Source of the DNA: Parabacteroides sp.
Lineage (GTDB): Bacteria; Bacteroidota; Bacteroidia; Bacteroidales; Tannerellaceae
Reading direction: 5' to 3'
Assembly: GCA_020026285.1 (NCBI GenBank)
Contig: JAHHQS010000024.1
Coordinates: 1 to 34,569 of the forward strand
Length of the DNA stretch: 34,569 nt
How positions within the stretch are numbered: position 1 is the stretch's first letter; the number at the start of each line of letters is the position of its first letter. Both the position numbers and the translations under genes were made by a program. This document shows, piece after piece, positions 24,487 through 34,255 of the stretch. The notes under the pieces are model-generated. The model did no database searches and was not told the origin of the DNA. It saw only the letters and a list, made by a program, of their open reading frames with translations.

Positions 24487-27400
24487 ATGAAAGTCAGTTT
24501 CTTTATTGACAGACCCGTATTTTCGGCTGTCCTCTCCATATTAATTGTTCTTATTGGTATCATTGGATTAAAAATGCTTCCAATAGATCAATATCCACAG
24601 ATAACTCCTCCTGTTGTAAAGATTAGTGCTTCTTATCCAGGTGCGAGTGCTGTAACAGTTTCACAGGCTGTGGCAACTCCAATAGAACAGGAATTGAATG
24701 GAACTCCAGGTATGATTTATATGGAGTCAAGTAGTTCTAATTCTGGAGGTTTTTCAGCAACTGTGACTTTTGATATTTCTGCTGATCCGGATTTGGCTGC
24801 TGTAGAAATACAAAATCGTATCAAATTAGCGGAATCACGTTTGCCGGCAGAAGTTATTCAAAATGGTATTACTGTGGAAAAACAGGCTGCAAGTCAGTTA
24901 ATGACTTTGACTTTGATGTCTGACGATCCGAAATTTGATGAAATCTATTTAAGTAATTTTGCTACTTTAAATGTATTGGATTTACTTCGCCGTATACCAG
25001 GTGTGGGTAGAATTTCCAATATTGGAGGTCGTTATTATGCGATGCAGATTTTAGTAGAACCTGCCAAGTTAGCAAATTACGGATTAACCATTGCTGATTT
25101 ACAGACTGCATTAAAAGATCAGAATAGAGAATCTGCTGCAGGTGTTTTAGGTCAACAGCCAGTTAATGGGGTCGATATAACCATTCCTATTACGGCTCAG
25201 GGCCGACTGTCAACCGTTTCTGAATTTGAAGAGATTGTTCTTCGTGCAAATTCAGATGGTTCGATCATTCGTTTGCGAGATGTCGCACGAGTTTCATTGG
25301 AAGCATCTTCTTATACAACAGAAAGTGGTATTAACGGCAAGAATGCGGCCGTATTAGCTATATATATGTTACCGGGAGCCAATGCAATGGAGGTAGCAAA
25401 GAATGTGAAAGAGGCTATGAAAGATATCAGTAAGAGTTTTCCAGAAGGATTGGAATATAATATACCATTCGATATGACTACTTATATCTCTGAATCTATT
25501 CATGAAGTTTATAAAACTCTTTTTGAAGCATTGTTCCTTGTCATTCTAGTGGTTTTCCTTTCTTTGCAAAGCTGGAGGGCAACCTTGATACCAGTAGTTG
25601 CAGTTCCTATTTCCTTGATTGGAACATTTGGTTTCATGTTGATATTTGGCTTTTCTTTGAACATGCTGACTTTATTAGGTCTGGTCTTGGCAATTGGTAT
25701 TGTTGTGGATGATGCAATTGTTGTGGTGGAAAATGTCGAGAGAATCATGGAAGAGGAAAAGTTAAATGCCTACGAAGCTACTAAAAAAGCGATGAATGGT
25801 CTGGTTGGAGCTATTATTGCTACTTCATTAGTTCTGGCTGCTGTTTTTGTTCCGGTTAGTTTCCTTTCTGGAATTACAGGACAATTATATCGTCAGTTTA
25901 CAGTGACTATAGTTGTATCAGTACTTCTTTCAACTGTGGTGGCTTTGACACTAAGTCCTGTTATGTGTTCTTTAATTTTGAAACCTACTGATCCGAATAA
26001 ACCAAAGAACGTAGTATTTTCAGCTATAAACCGTTGGTTGGGTTTAGGTAATAATAAATATGTGCAATATATTAAATCCACAATTAAACATCCACGTCGT
26101 GTGATGATTGGTTTTGGAATGGTTTTAGCTTTTATTTATATGTTTAATCGCTTGACTCCTTCAAGCTTTTTACCTGTCGAAGATCAAGGTTTTTTCACAA
26201 TTGAATTAGAACTCCCTGAGGGGGCTACACTGGAAAGAACCAGGAAAGTGACAGATCGTGCAATTGCATTTCTGATGAAAGATCCTGCGGTTGAGTATGT
26301 TCAGAATGTAACAGGTACCAGTCCGCGTATAGGTAATAATCAAGGACGAAGCCAATTGACGGTTATTCTGAAAAAATGGACAGAACGTGATAATACTACT
26401 ATTGAACGGATTATGGATTCAGTTAGTGAGGAATTGAAGATGTATCCAGAGAGCAAAGTCTTTTTGACTACTCCTCCTGTAATACCGGGGCTTGGAACTG
26501 CCGGTGGTTTTGAAATGCAGCTGGAGGCTAGAGGTGATGCTTCTTTCAATGATTTGGTCCGGGCAACAGATACTCTTATGTTTTATGCGTCTAAATATAA
26601 GGAAATAGCAGGACTTTCCTCTTCACTTCAGTCTGATATACCTCAATTATATTTTGATGTGGATCGCGACAAAGTCAAATTGACTGGAGTTCCAATGGCA
26701 GATGTCTTTTCTACAATGAAAGCATATACCGGATCTGTTTATGTAAACGATTTCAATATGTTTAATCGTATTTATCGAGTTTATTTACAAGCAGAATCTG
26801 ATTATAGAGAGTATCAAGAGAATATCGGTCTTTATTTTGTTAGAGGTACGGATGGAGATATGATTCCATTGACAGCTTTAGGTACAACCAAATATACAAC
26901 GGGACCAGGTAATATCAAACGATTTAATATGTTTAATTCGGCAGTTATTCGGGGTGTTACAGCTAATGGAGCTAGTTCCGGCCAGGTAATGAATATTCTG
27001 GAAAGAATAGCACAAGAGAAATTACCTGATAATATTGGTGTAGAATGGAGCGGATTGTCATATCAGGAGAAACAAGCCGGAGGGCAAACTGCTATGATTA
27101 TGGCTTTAGTCTTTTTGTTCGTATTCCTGTTTCTGGCAGCTTTATATGAGAGCTGGACAATACCTATTGCCGTTTTGATTTCGCTTCCGGTAGCTGTTTT
27201 AGGTGCTTATACGGGAGTTGCTCTATGTGGCTTGGAAAATGATACGTATTTCCAGATTGGATTAGTTATGCTTATAGGTCTAGCTGCAAAAAATGCTATT
27301 TTGATTGTTGAATTTGCCAAAGAGGAAGTGGATAAAGGTAAAGATATACTAGAGTCTGCTATATATGCAGCCAAACTTCGTTTCCGTCCGATATTGATGA

Positions 27401-27621
27401 CTTCTTTAGCGTTTATTTTAGGAATGCTTCCGATGGTAATTGCTTCAGGACCTGGTTCTGCCAGTCGTCAGGCAATAGGAACAGGTGTTTTCTTTGGAAT
27501 GCTTGTAGCTGTAACGATCGGTATTATTCTGGTTCCATTCTTCTTTGTGATGATCTATAAAACTAAAAGTAAGGTGAATTTAAAAAGTCCTATTCATTTA
27601 AAAATAAAAAGAAACAAATGA
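24487..27621 (+). CDS. RND multidrug efflux permease (AcrB/HAE1 family)
   Basis: This is the proton-driven pump of a tripartite exporter. At 1044 residues it has the normal length for AcrB-type proteins: 12 membrane helices in two repeats with two large periplasmic loops. The opening is canonical (FFIDRPVFSAVLSILIVLIGIIGL, DQYPQITPPVV). The proton-relay residues are present: Asp408-Asp409 in helix 4 (GIVVDDAIVVVENVER) and Lys935 in helix 10 (GLAAKNAILIVEFAKE). The porter-domain GYP-like elements (SYPGASAVTVSQAVATPIEQ, GQLYRQFTVTI) fit the HAE1 subfamily rather than metal pumps. Its stop overlaps the next start by 4 nt (ATGA). No TetR or MarR regulator is adjacent. Confidence 0.95.
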   Translation: MKVSFFIDRPVFSAVLSILIVLIGIIGLKMLPIDQYPQITPPVVKISASYPGASAVTVSQAVATPIEQELNGTPGMIYMESSSSNSGGFSATVTFDISADPDLAAVEIQNRIKLAESRLPAEVIQNGITVEKQAASQLMTLTLMSDDPKFDEIYLSNFATLNVLDLLRRIPGVGRISNIGGRYYAMQILVEPAKLANYGLTIADLQTALKDQNRESAAGVLGQQPVNGVDITIPITAQGRLSTVSEFEEIVLRANSDGSIIRLRDVARVSLEASSYTTESGINGKNAAVLAIYMLPGANAMEVAKNVKEAMKDISKSFPEGLEYNIPFDMTTYISESIHEVYKTLFEALFLVILVVFLSLQSWRATLIPVVAVPISLIGTFGFMLIFGFSLNMLTLLGLVLAIGIVVDDAIVVVENVERIMEEEKLNAYEATKKAMNGLVGAIIATSLVLAAVFVPVSFLSGITGQLYRQFTVTIVVSVLLSTVVALTLSPVMCSLILKPTDPNKPKNVVFSAINRWLGLGNNKYVQYIKSTIKHPRRVMIGFGMVLAFIYMFNRLTPSSFLPVEDQGFFTIELELPEGATLERTRKVTDRAIAFLMKDPAVEYVQNVTGTSPRIGNNQGRSQLTVILKKWTERDNTTIERIMDSVSEELKMYPESKVFLTTPPVIPGLGTAGGFEMQLEARGDASFNDLVRATDTLMFYASKYKEIAGLSSSLQSDIPQLYFDVDRDKVKLTGVPMADVFSTMKAYTGSVYVNDFNMFNRIYRVYLQAESDYREYQENIGLYFVRGTDGDMIPLTALGTTKYTTGPGNIKRFNMFNSAVIRGVTANGASSGQVMNILERIAQEKLPDNIGVEWSGLSYQEKQAGGQTAMIMALVFLFVFLFLAALYESWTIPIAVLISLPVAVLGAYTGVALCGLENDTYFQIGLVMLIGLAAKNAILIVEFAKEEVDKGKDILESAIYAAKLRFRPILMTSLAFILGMLPMVIASGPGSASRQAIGTGVFFGMLVAVTIGIILVPFFFVMIYKTKSKVNLKSPIHLKIKRNK

Positions 27622-29033
27622 AAAGATTTTCTATATATCAATTATTAATGTTTTTGGTTGTATCTGTATCTTTGGTAAGTTGTCAGTTAGGAAAACAATA
27701 TGTAAGACCAGAGTTGAATCTTCCTTCTCAGCTTGCCGATACAACTAATATTGATACGACTGCGGTTGCTGAATATTCCTGGAATCTTCTATATTTGGAT
27801 ACAACTCTTCAGAAGTTGATTCGTAAAACCTTGGAATATAATAAGGATATGTTGATTGCTGCAGCTCGTGTGAAGGAAATGGCTGCTATGAAAAGAATTG
27901 ATTATGCCAATATGTTTCCAAAAGTAGGAACAAAGTTCTATTTTGAAAAAGAGGGTACTAATGAAGGAGGTGATCATTATAAGTCTGGTAATGATTTCGA
28001 ATTAAAGGCAAATGTTTCCTGGGAGCTGGATTTATGGGGAAATTTAAGATGGGCAAGAGATAAAAGCTTGGCTGAGTTTATAAGTTCTTTAGAGAATCAG
28101 AAAGCATTGAAAATGACTTTAGTAGCCCAGATGGCTCAGGCTTATTTTGAATTGGTGGCTTTAGATAATGAATTGTCAATTGTAAAAAAAACAGTCGAGG
28201 CCCGACGTGAAGGTTTACATTTAGCTCGAATTCGTTACGAAGGCAGATTGACAAGTGAGACTCCATATCGTCAGGCCCAGGTCGAGTTGGCCAGAACAGC
28301 AACTTTGATTCCCGATTTGGAAAAGAAGATAGCGATCAAAGAAAATGAAATCTCATTTTTGATGGGTGAATATCCTGGTAAGATTACTCGTTCGGTCCTT
28401 CCTGAAGATGTTGTTCTTCCAACCTCTTTACCGGTTGGATTACCTTCTGGTTTATTAGAACGTCGTCCGGATGTTCGTCAGGCTGAACAAGAGTTAATTG
28501 CTGCAAATGCAGCTGTGGGAGTGGCGTATACAAACATGTTCCCTCGTCTAACTCTTACGGCCGCAGGAGGTTCAGATAGTAATGAATTAGGAAATATATT
28601 ATCTTCTCCATATCATATGTTGAGTGCTTCGATATTAACACCCATATTTACAATGGGTAAAAATCGAGCTTTACTTAAAGCCAAGAAGGCTGCTTGTGAA
28701 CAGGCTGCTTATGCTTATGAGAAATCTGTATTAAATGCTTTTAAGGATGTTCGTAATGCTATTATAGAGTTCAATAAGGTCTGTAAAATTTATGAAACTC
28801 GTTTGCATTTGGTGCAAGCGTCAAAAAGTGCGTTAGAATTGGTAAATCTTCAATATATAAATGGTGTCATTGGTTATTTGGATTTGCTGGATGCCCAGCG
28901 TGGATATCTGGATGCTCAGATTGGTTTGAGTAATGCTATCCGTGATAAACAGATATCAATGGTGAATCTTTATAAAGCGTTAGGTGGAGGTTGGCAGGAT
29001 GAAGTCCCTATGGAAGGACAAAAATCGGAATAA
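27618..29033 (+). CDS. Outer-membrane efflux channel lipoprotein (TolC/OprM/NodT family)
   Basis: The outer-membrane exit duct of the RND system, 471 residues. A lipoprotein signal ends in LVSC (Cys22), then the OprM-type opening (GKQYVRPELNLPSQ) and two tandem outer-membrane-efflux repeats. Examples are VSWELDLWGNLRWARDKS in the first half, RRPDVRQAEQELIAANAAVGVAYTNMFPRL (helix-strand) and YINGVIGYLDLLDAQRGYLDAQ in the second. ATG 27618 overlaps the pump stop codon (ATGA), so translation is coupled. No clear terminator follows before the thioesterase promoter candidate. Confidence 0.94.
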   Translation: MKRFSIYQLLMFLVVSVSLVSCQLGKQYVRPELNLPSQLADTTNIDTTAVAEYSWNLLYLDTTLQKLIRKTLEYNKDMLIAAARVKEMAAMKRIDYANMFPKVGTKFYFEKEGTNEGGDHYKSGNDFELKANVSWELDLWGNLRWARDKSLAEFISSLENQKALKMTLVAQMAQAYFELVALDNELSIVKKTVEARREGLHLARIRYEGRLTSETPYRQAQVELARTATLIPDLEKKIAIKENEISFLMGEYPGKITRSVLPEDVVLPTSLPVGLPSGLLERRPDVRQAEQELIAANAAVGVAYTNMFPRLTLTAAGGSDSNELGNILSSPYHMLSASILTPIFTMGKNRALLKAKKAACEQAAYAYEKSVLNAFKDVRNAIIEFNKVCKIYETRLHLVQASKSALELVNLQYINGVIGYLDLLDAQRGYLDAQIGLSNAIRDKQISMVNLYKALGGGWQDEVPMEGQKSE

Positions 29034-29155
29034 GTGAAATCTGTTATAGATTGGAAGTGTTATTGTGTTAAAAATCCAGATGTGTCCCTATTGTATAAGA
29101 ATGATTTTATTGAGTGATATTTCATCTTATATGGTAGGGATTTATTTTTAATTTC

Positions 29156-29163
29156 TAAATTTG
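29156..29163 (+). promoter_or_regulatory. Candidate -7 promoter element of the thioesterase gene
   Basis: TAaaTTTG is a perfect Bacteroidota -7 match ending 22 nt before the ATG at 29186. No TTTG lies at the right upstream distance. Confidence 0.4.
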
Positions 29164-29185
29164 TTCGGAATTAAAAAGAATTGAT

Positions 29186-29971
29186 ATGGAAACTTATAAA
29201 TATGTCTATCCGATAGTCGCTTCTGATATGGATATAACTTATCATATCACACCAAACCCTATTTTATTATATTTTCAAGATAGTTTTGCCCGTTATCTTT
29301 CATCGAAGCGTTTAGCTGCTTTTGATATCATCGATCAGAATCTGATTTGGGTTATTACTGAAATTGATATCAATGTGATAGGTAAACGTCCTTTATGGTC
29401 TGATCAGATTCAGGTGGAAATTGAATTTGCAGAAATTTCTTCTGTTCGTATCTATGTGAATTATAAGGTTCTTGATAGTAATGGAATTCCGTTCGTAGAA
29501 GGAACTAGTTGTTGGGTTATTATAAACAGTGTAACAAAACGTCCGTTTGCTGCCAGGGAGATGTTGCATGAAGCTGGAATTTGTGTAAATCCTGATTCAA
29601 AGAAGAAAGAGATAAAGGGAACTGCTTCTTCAAATCAGGAATTGTATAAGGAAGTTCAGCATCAGGTGAATGTAACTGATCTGGATTTTAACGGTCATGT
29701 CTGCAATCGAAGTTATCTGTCTATTGCAATGGGTACGGCTCCTTTGGATTTTATCAAAACACATGCACCAAAACGTTTTCATATCAAATTCGTCAGAGAA
29801 GCCTTTTTCGGAGAACTTCTTACATGCGAGCTGTTCAAAGCCACTGACGTGGAAAATGTCTTTTGGCATAAAATAATTTCTAGTCAGGAGAAAGAAATCT
29901 GTAGTATTTATTCAGAATGGGAAACGGAAGATGCTTACTCTGATAATGTGGCTGAAATAGTTAAGAGATAA
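29186..29971 (+). CDS. Acyl-ACP thioesterase (FatA/FatB-like double hot-dog)
   Basis: It hydrolyses acyl-acyl carrier protein to free fatty acid and ACP in the cytoplasm. The 261-residue protein has two hot-dog folds and no signal peptide. The first half opens YKYVYPIVASDMDITYHITP and includes LIWVITEIDINV. The second half carries DLDFNGHVCNRSYL, which fits the D-x-N-x-H-x-x-N-x-x-Y pattern holding the Asp/Asn/His catalytic groups of plant and bacterial acyl-ACP thioesterases. The usual HVNN is HVCN here. It is a single-gene unit, 152 nt after the efflux operon, and converges on the M28 peptidase across a shared terminator. It could adjust fatty-acid chain supply; nothing nearby points to a specific pathway. 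Confidence 0.88.
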   Translation: METYKYVYPIVASDMDITYHITPNPILLYFQDSFARYLSSKRLAAFDIIDQNLIWVITEIDINVIGKRPLWSDQIQVEIEFAEISSVRIYVNYKVLDSNGIPFVEGTSCWVIINSVTKRPFAAREMLHEAGICVNPDSKKKEIKGTASSNQELYKEVQHQVNVTDLDFNGHVCNRSYLSIAMGTAPLDFIKTHAPKRFHIKFVREAFFGELLTCELFKATDVENVFWHKIISSQEKEICSIYSEWETEDAYSDNVAEIVKR

Positions 29972-29999
29972 TATTGAAAATAATCATATATCTTCAATA

Positions 30000-30039
30000 A
30001 AGAAAGACTGTCTTCAATTCAACGAAGGCAGTCTTTCTT
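30000..30039. terminator. Bidirectional rho-independent terminator
   Basis: AAGAAAGACTG (about 29999-30010) pairs with CAGTCTTTCTT (30029-30039), and CTTC (30012-30015) pairs with GAAG (30024-30027), joined by a G-T pair. The stem is about 16 bp with an 8-nt loop. It is T-rich on the + strand and A-rich upstream, so it can stop both the + strand thioesterase and the - strand peptidase transcripts. Confidence 0.88.
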
Positions 30040-30068
30040 GTAATATTTAATATTGGAAAAAACGATAC

Positions 30069-31610
30069 TTATTTATAGACACCTTCTCTAGGAAGCTGTT
30101 TGTCTAGATTAGCTACACCTAATGCGATGATAGCAGTTACAGTTGCTGTATGTTCCAGATATTCAGGAATATTCTTATTGAACAAATCACGTTCCGTATG
30201 CCATATTTCGTTATAACTGAAATTATATCCTTTCACATCTTTAGTTATGAATTCATAGGCAGGAACACCTTTCGAAGCAAAAACTTCAGCATCGGTACCT
30301 GACGGATAATCAGGCTTTTCTCTTGCTTCACAAACTTTCACCTCGAAAGGAATATCTGTACGGATTTTTTTTACCGGTTCGGATATCTTTACAAAGTCGT
30401 CATACATCGCTTGAGATACATAAATACCAACAGGAGGTTCCGGACCTCCATCACGGTTAAACAAATTGGCTATCTTGTCTAACTCTTTTTCATGAGTCTT
30501 ACAAAAAGCTTTTGAACCAAGCAAACCGAATTCCTCTCCTGAAAAAGCTACAAATAGAATTGTTCTTTTGGGTTTTGCTCCGGATTTGGCAAGTAATCTG
30601 GCTGCTTCTATCATGGGAGCAAGTCCTGTACCACAGTCAACACCGCCAGTACCAACATCGTAAGCATCCAAGTGACCGCTGATGATAACATATTCGTTCG
30701 GATATTTGGTACCTTTAATAGAAGCTACTACATTATGGTATTTGATAGGACCTACTTTGAAATGATTGCGAATGTCAAATTCTAACATGAAATCTTCGCG
30801 ACGTTCATTTACCATCTCTTCAATAATCTTAAATTGATGTTCGTTTAATTTGATATCAGGAAGTTCCGGAAGATTATCAAAAGTCATAGTTTTTAGCATT
30901 TTTCTATCATACAACGCTCTGATAGGTACAGGTGAAGATTGAACAAATCCTAAAACTCCGGCTTCTTTCATTTCATTGTAAAACAAAGCCGGGAATTCCT
31001 TATATGGAATCATTGGATTGTTTTCGTTATTACTCCAGTTGCGTGCACGTATTTCTCTGTTCTTTTTATCTATTTCAGTATTTTCCTTTATAATTTCCTT
31101 ACGTATAGAATCTCCCTCTTCAGTTCGATCGATAGGCCAGCCAACGTTGGATCCTGAAATCAATACCCAGGCTCCTTTCAATTTATGTTTCATACGGTTG
31201 AATTCGGCTTCAGTACGTGGCTCTTTCAGTACATGTCCTCTTTGAACACCTTTTGTACCTGAAGTAAACGAAGGGGTAGAGAAATGAAGTGTCATTCCAT
31301 GATCGTGGCTTATCAGTTTCCCGGAAAATGGGCCACGATTGAAGCCGACACCAATTTCTCCGGCTTCTTCCAAATGGGCTTCTAATCCCCATTTCTGGTA
31401 CTCTTTGATCATCCATTCTGCTGCATTCTCGAAAGCGTCCGATCCTATAAGTCTACCACCGAATCGATTCGTTATGACATCTAATTGATGTACAGCTTGA
31501 TTGTCTGTTTTTCCTATTTCTATAATTTTATCAACAACATTTTTCTGAGCGAAAGAAGGTTGAGTGGCTATTGTAGCCAGAAAAGAACATAAAATTAATA
31601 TTTTTTTCAT
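30069..31610 (-). CDS. Secreted M28-family zinc metallopeptidase
   Basis: M28 enzymes are co-catalytic di-zinc aminopeptidases or carboxypeptidases. The 513-residue protein starts at 31610 with a signal peptide (MKKILILCSFLATIATQPSFAQ). An N-terminal segment and an inserted PA-like region (about 100-240) precede the peptidase fold. Expected metal and catalytic residues are visible: His313-x-Asp315 (ISGHLDAYD), Asp325 (GGVDCGTG), Glu359-Glu360 (FSGEEFG), Asp387 (NRDGG) and His471 (EIWHTERD). The order and spacing fit carboxypeptidase-Q-like secreted members of Bacteroidota. It is monocistronic and divergent from the GH20 gene. Whether it acts as amino- or carboxypeptidase is not certain. Confidence 0.92.
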   Translation of the reverse strand: MKKILILCSFLATIATQPSFAQKNVVDKIIEIGKTDNQAVHQLDVITNRFGGRLIGSDAFENAAEWMIKEYQKWGLEAHLEEAGEIGVGFNRGPFSGKLISHDHGMTLHFSTPSFTSGTKGVQRGHVLKEPRTEAEFNRMKHKLKGAWVLISGSNVGWPIDRTEEGDSIRKEIIKENTEIDKKNREIRARNWSNNENNPMIPYKEFPALFYNEMKEAGVLGFVQSSPVPIRALYDRKMLKTMTFDNLPELPDIKLNEHQFKIIEEMVNERREDFMLEFDIRNHFKVGPIKYHNVVASIKGTKYPNEYVIISGHLDAYDVGTGGVDCGTGLAPMIEAARLLAKSGAKPKRTILFVAFSGEEFGLLGSKAFCKTHEKELDKIANLFNRDGGPEPPVGIYVSQAMYDDFVKISEPVKKIRTDIPFEVKVCEAREKPDYPSGTDAEVFASKGVPAYEFITKDVKGYNFSYNEIWHTERDLFNKNIPEYLEHTATVTAIIALGVANLDKQLPREGVYK

Positions 31611-32219
31611 GGGTAAAAGATTTAAAATTGTGACACAATATATGGTATTTAAGTTTTAAATACAAAATTTTATGCAAAAAAATGCTTTTTTGTTACAAAT
31701 GGTAGGGGTAGTATCTTTTATGACACTTTTTATGGAGGAGGAAAATCTCTTTCATGTTTATGAGGTTTTAATTTACAAATAAAAATGTTCGATGTTTTTA
31801 ATAAAATGTCAAAGGCTTTTCGGAAAATGTTTGATGGATTAATGAAAATATAAAAGGTTTTTGTAAAGGTTTTGTTGACGTTATAAAAAATACAGGATAT
31901 GAGGAAATTTATAGTAGAAATGTTAAATCAATTTAGTTACTTTGTAAAGAATCATTGAAGTTAATTCTGATACATATCATAATCTAATAATAAGACTATA
32001 TGAATGGATCATTCTGATAACAAGAGGAACGACTTTCGGTATGTGAAAAGTTTGTTTGATGGAGATAATATCATCTTTTTGTTTCGTATAGTTTTCGATG
32101 ATGAAGTCGATGGTGTTCAACAATAATCACGACACTATTTTTTAACTTTTCATCGAATATATAATTTTCAGGAATTAGTAGAATGTAATATCAATAAGTA
32201 ATATAAAATAATGTATGCC
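31611..32219. other. Long divergent intergenic region
   Basis: About 600 nt lies between the M28 peptidase (- strand) and the GH20 gene (+ strand). It is AT-rich and must hold both promoters. TTaCTTTG near 31936 (+ strand) matches seven of eight bases of the -7 consensus, but no well-placed -33 box is seen for either direction. One 40-codon ORF (32004-32126) is listed separately. No RNA gene or strong hairpin was recognised. Confidence 0.5.
32004..32126 (+). CDS. Possible 40-residue small ORF upstream of GH20
   Basis: ATG at 32004 opens a 40-codon frame, MDHSDNKRNDFRYVKSLFDG..., ending FRIVFDDEVDGVQQ at TAA 32124-32126. It has a plausible composition (charged N-terminus, an amphipathic aromatic middle) and a -7-like box some 60 nt upstream. 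No family is recognised. The frame stays open past the stop for another 24 codons, so it could be a fragment of a larger decayed gene. It may equally be chance. Confidence 0.25.
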   Translation: MDHSDNKRNDFRYVKSLFDGDNIIFLFRIVFDDEVDGVQQ

Positions 32220-33791
32220 ATGAAGAAATTTTGGTTTATAAGTTTGTTTTTGTTGTTGGTGATATCTTTGTCGGCACAGCAAACCATTTTCCCGACACCA
32301 GTTGTTTGTACAACAGGAAAAGGGTATTTTGAAATAGGGAAGCAGGTTCAGGTGGAAGGAAATGAAACTTATGCCAGCCAGCTTGCTGAAATGTTGAAGA
32401 CGAATCTGATGAAGTTAAATTTATCGGCTCAGTCTGCCAAGGGAAAAATTCTGGTAAAGTTAAATAAAGAAGCAGGTTTGAAAGATGAAGGATATAGAGT
32501 GAAAGCAAGCGAATATCAGTTGGTATTGGAAGCTTCGTCTGAATCCGGTTTGTATCATGGTTATGAAGCTCTTTTGCAGATGGCCCGTTTTGGTAAAGGT
32601 AAAATCCAAATTTGCAATCTGGTCAATTATCCTCGATATGAATGGCGTGGATTTATGTTGGATGAAAGTCGTCATTTCTTTGGTAAAGAAAAAGTAAAAC
32701 AATATTTAGATTTGATGGCGGTCTTGCATCTGAATGTTTTTCATTGGCATCTGACAGATGTTACGGGGTGGCGTATCGAAATAAAGCGTTATCCAAAACT
32801 GACAGAAGAAGGTTCTATAGGGAACTGGCACGATCCGAAAGCTCCATCATGTTTTTATACACAGGAAGATATTAAGGAAATTGTAAATTATGCAGCTGAA
32901 CGTCATATCATGATAGTTCCTGAATTTGATATGCCAGGCCATGCTACTGCTATATGCCGTTCATATCCGGAAATTTCAGGTGGAGGAGAAGGAACATGGG
33001 AACATTTCACATTTCATCCTTGTAAAGATGAAACTTATGAATTTATAGGTCATATTTTTGATGAGTTATTTGCTTTATTCCCTTCTCCTTATATTCATGT
33101 TGGAGGAGACGAAGTCCATTTTGGAAATCAAAGCTGGTATACGGATCCTCAAATTCAGCAGTTCATTAAAGATAAGAATTTAATGAATGAAGTGGGGCTG
33201 GAACATTATTTTATCCGTCGCATAGCAGATATGGTCGCATCGAAAGGGAGAACAATTATTACATGGGATGAGGCTATTGATGCTGAAGTCTCTCCTGAAA
33301 AATCCATTATTATGTGGTGGCGTCATGATAGAAAGCATCAGCTAGTAAAGGCTTTGGAAAAAGGTTACCGAGTGATTATGACACCTCGCAGACCAATGTA
33401 TTCAGATTTTGTACAATATGGCCAGCATAAGGTGGGACGTTTCTGGGGCGGTTATAATCCAATTGAGGATGTTTATAATTTCCCGGCTTCTGTGATGAAT
33501 TTATTACAGGGATATGAAGACCAGATACTGGGAGTTCAGATGTCTATGTGGACGGAACGTGTGGCAGATCCTAAAAGATTGGATTATATGACATTTCCAA
33601 GATTGGTAGCTCTTTCTGAAGCAGCCTGGACTTTACATAAGAATAAAGAGTGCAGTACCTTTATGCAGAAACTTCCATTCTTTTTGAAGTATTTGGATAC
33701 ATTGGGAATCTATTATTTCAATCCTTTTAATTCGGATTCAACTCCTGAACCATCAGCTCCAGAAAAGGAGGATGTGTTACAGAACGGATGA
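32220..33791 (+). CDS. Secreted GH20 beta-N-acetylhexosaminidase
   Basis: GH20 enzymes remove terminal beta-GlcNAc or beta-GalNAc by substrate-assisted catalysis. From ATG 32220 the protein is 523 residues; ATG 32211 adds only MYA. It has a signal peptide (MKKFWFISLF...SLSAQ), an N-terminal GH20b domain (about 22-140), and a TIM barrel starting with YEWRGFMLDESRHFFG. Family markers are HLNVFHWHLTDVTGWRIEIK, PEFDMPGHATA and the catalytic pair Asp297-Glu298 in HVGGDEVHFG. It lacks the C-terminal lectin-like domains of larger Bacteroides homologues and ends in an acidic Pro-rich tail. It stands alone between a divergent peptidase and a terminator, so it is not clearly part of either PUL. N-glycan or mucin trimming is possible. 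Confidence 0.93.
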   Translation: MKKFWFISLFLLLVISLSAQQTIFPTPVVCTTGKGYFEIGKQVQVEGNETYASQLAEMLKTNLMKLNLSAQSAKGKILVKLNKEAGLKDEGYRVKASEYQLVLEASSESGLYHGYEALLQMARFGKGKIQICNLVNYPRYEWRGFMLDESRHFFGKEKVKQYLDLMAVLHLNVFHWHLTDVTGWRIEIKRYPKLTEEGSIGNWHDPKAPSCFYTQEDIKEIVNYAAERHIMIVPEFDMPGHATAICRSYPEISGGGEGTWEHFTFHPCKDETYEFIGHIFDELFALFPSPYIHVGGDEVHFGNQSWYTDPQIQQFIKDKNLMNEVGLEHYFIRRIADMVASKGRTIITWDEAIDAEVSPEKSIIMWWRHDRKHQLVKALEKGYRVIMTPRRPMYSDFVQYGQHKVGRFWGGYNPIEDVYNFPASVMNLLQGYEDQILGVQMSMWTERVADPKRLDYMTFPRLVALSEAAWTLHKNKECSTFMQKLPFFLKYLDTLGIYYFNPFNSDSTPEPSAPEKEDVLQNG

Positions 33792-33880
33792 TTTTTTATT
33801 TCTGTTTCTATCTGAATTTGGTTATAAATTGGAAAACAGGAAATCCTTGGACTTTTAGTAAAAGTTCAAAGTTTATTTGA

Positions 33881-33922
33881 AAAAGGGAACATTGTTTGAG
33901 TACAAGCAATGCTCCCTTTTTC
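33881..33922 (+). terminator. Rho-independent terminator after GH20
   Basis: AAAGGGAaCATTG (from 33882) pairs with CAATGcTCCCTTT (to 33920), with one internal mismatch, and runs into TTTTTC. It closes the GH20 transcript about 90 nt after its stop. Confidence 0.85.
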
Positions 33923-34185
33923 AATATAGACAGTTCGTTTTAACAGAGTTATTAAACTTTTAATGAACGGGATGATATTTTTTTATAAAAACATATTAGT
34001 TTTGGATATGTAGTCAATTTCCTTTCTTGATAATTTCTCATGTTAATGTAAATAATAGGTATATAGTATTACTTGGTTTATAATGATCTTGCTCATTTTA
34101 TTGTTTAATTTGAAATATTATTAAATTTTATATTTTATTATATGTGTTTTTAAAATAATAAATCATGATATATGAAATTTAATTG

Positions 34186-34193
34186 TATATTTG
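34186..34193 (+). promoter_or_regulatory. Candidate -7 promoter element of the second SusC gene
   Basis: TAtaTTTG matches the Bacteroidota -7 consensus perfectly. The implied start of transcription near 34200 leaves a leader of about 125 nt before the ATG at 34325. No -33 TTTG at 19-21 nt, as at the first SusC. Confidence 0.5.
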
Positions 34194-34255
34194 CGGTTGT
34201 CTTTTGAATAAAACTCACGATATCCAACTCATGGGTATGAATTTTTGATAGGAAA

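Noticed and set aside
33850..33866. Small hairpin ACTTTT-agt-AAAAGT before the GH20 terminator
   Set aside because: Only 6 bp, AT-rich and without a T-run; the GC-containing hairpin just downstream is the convincing terminator.
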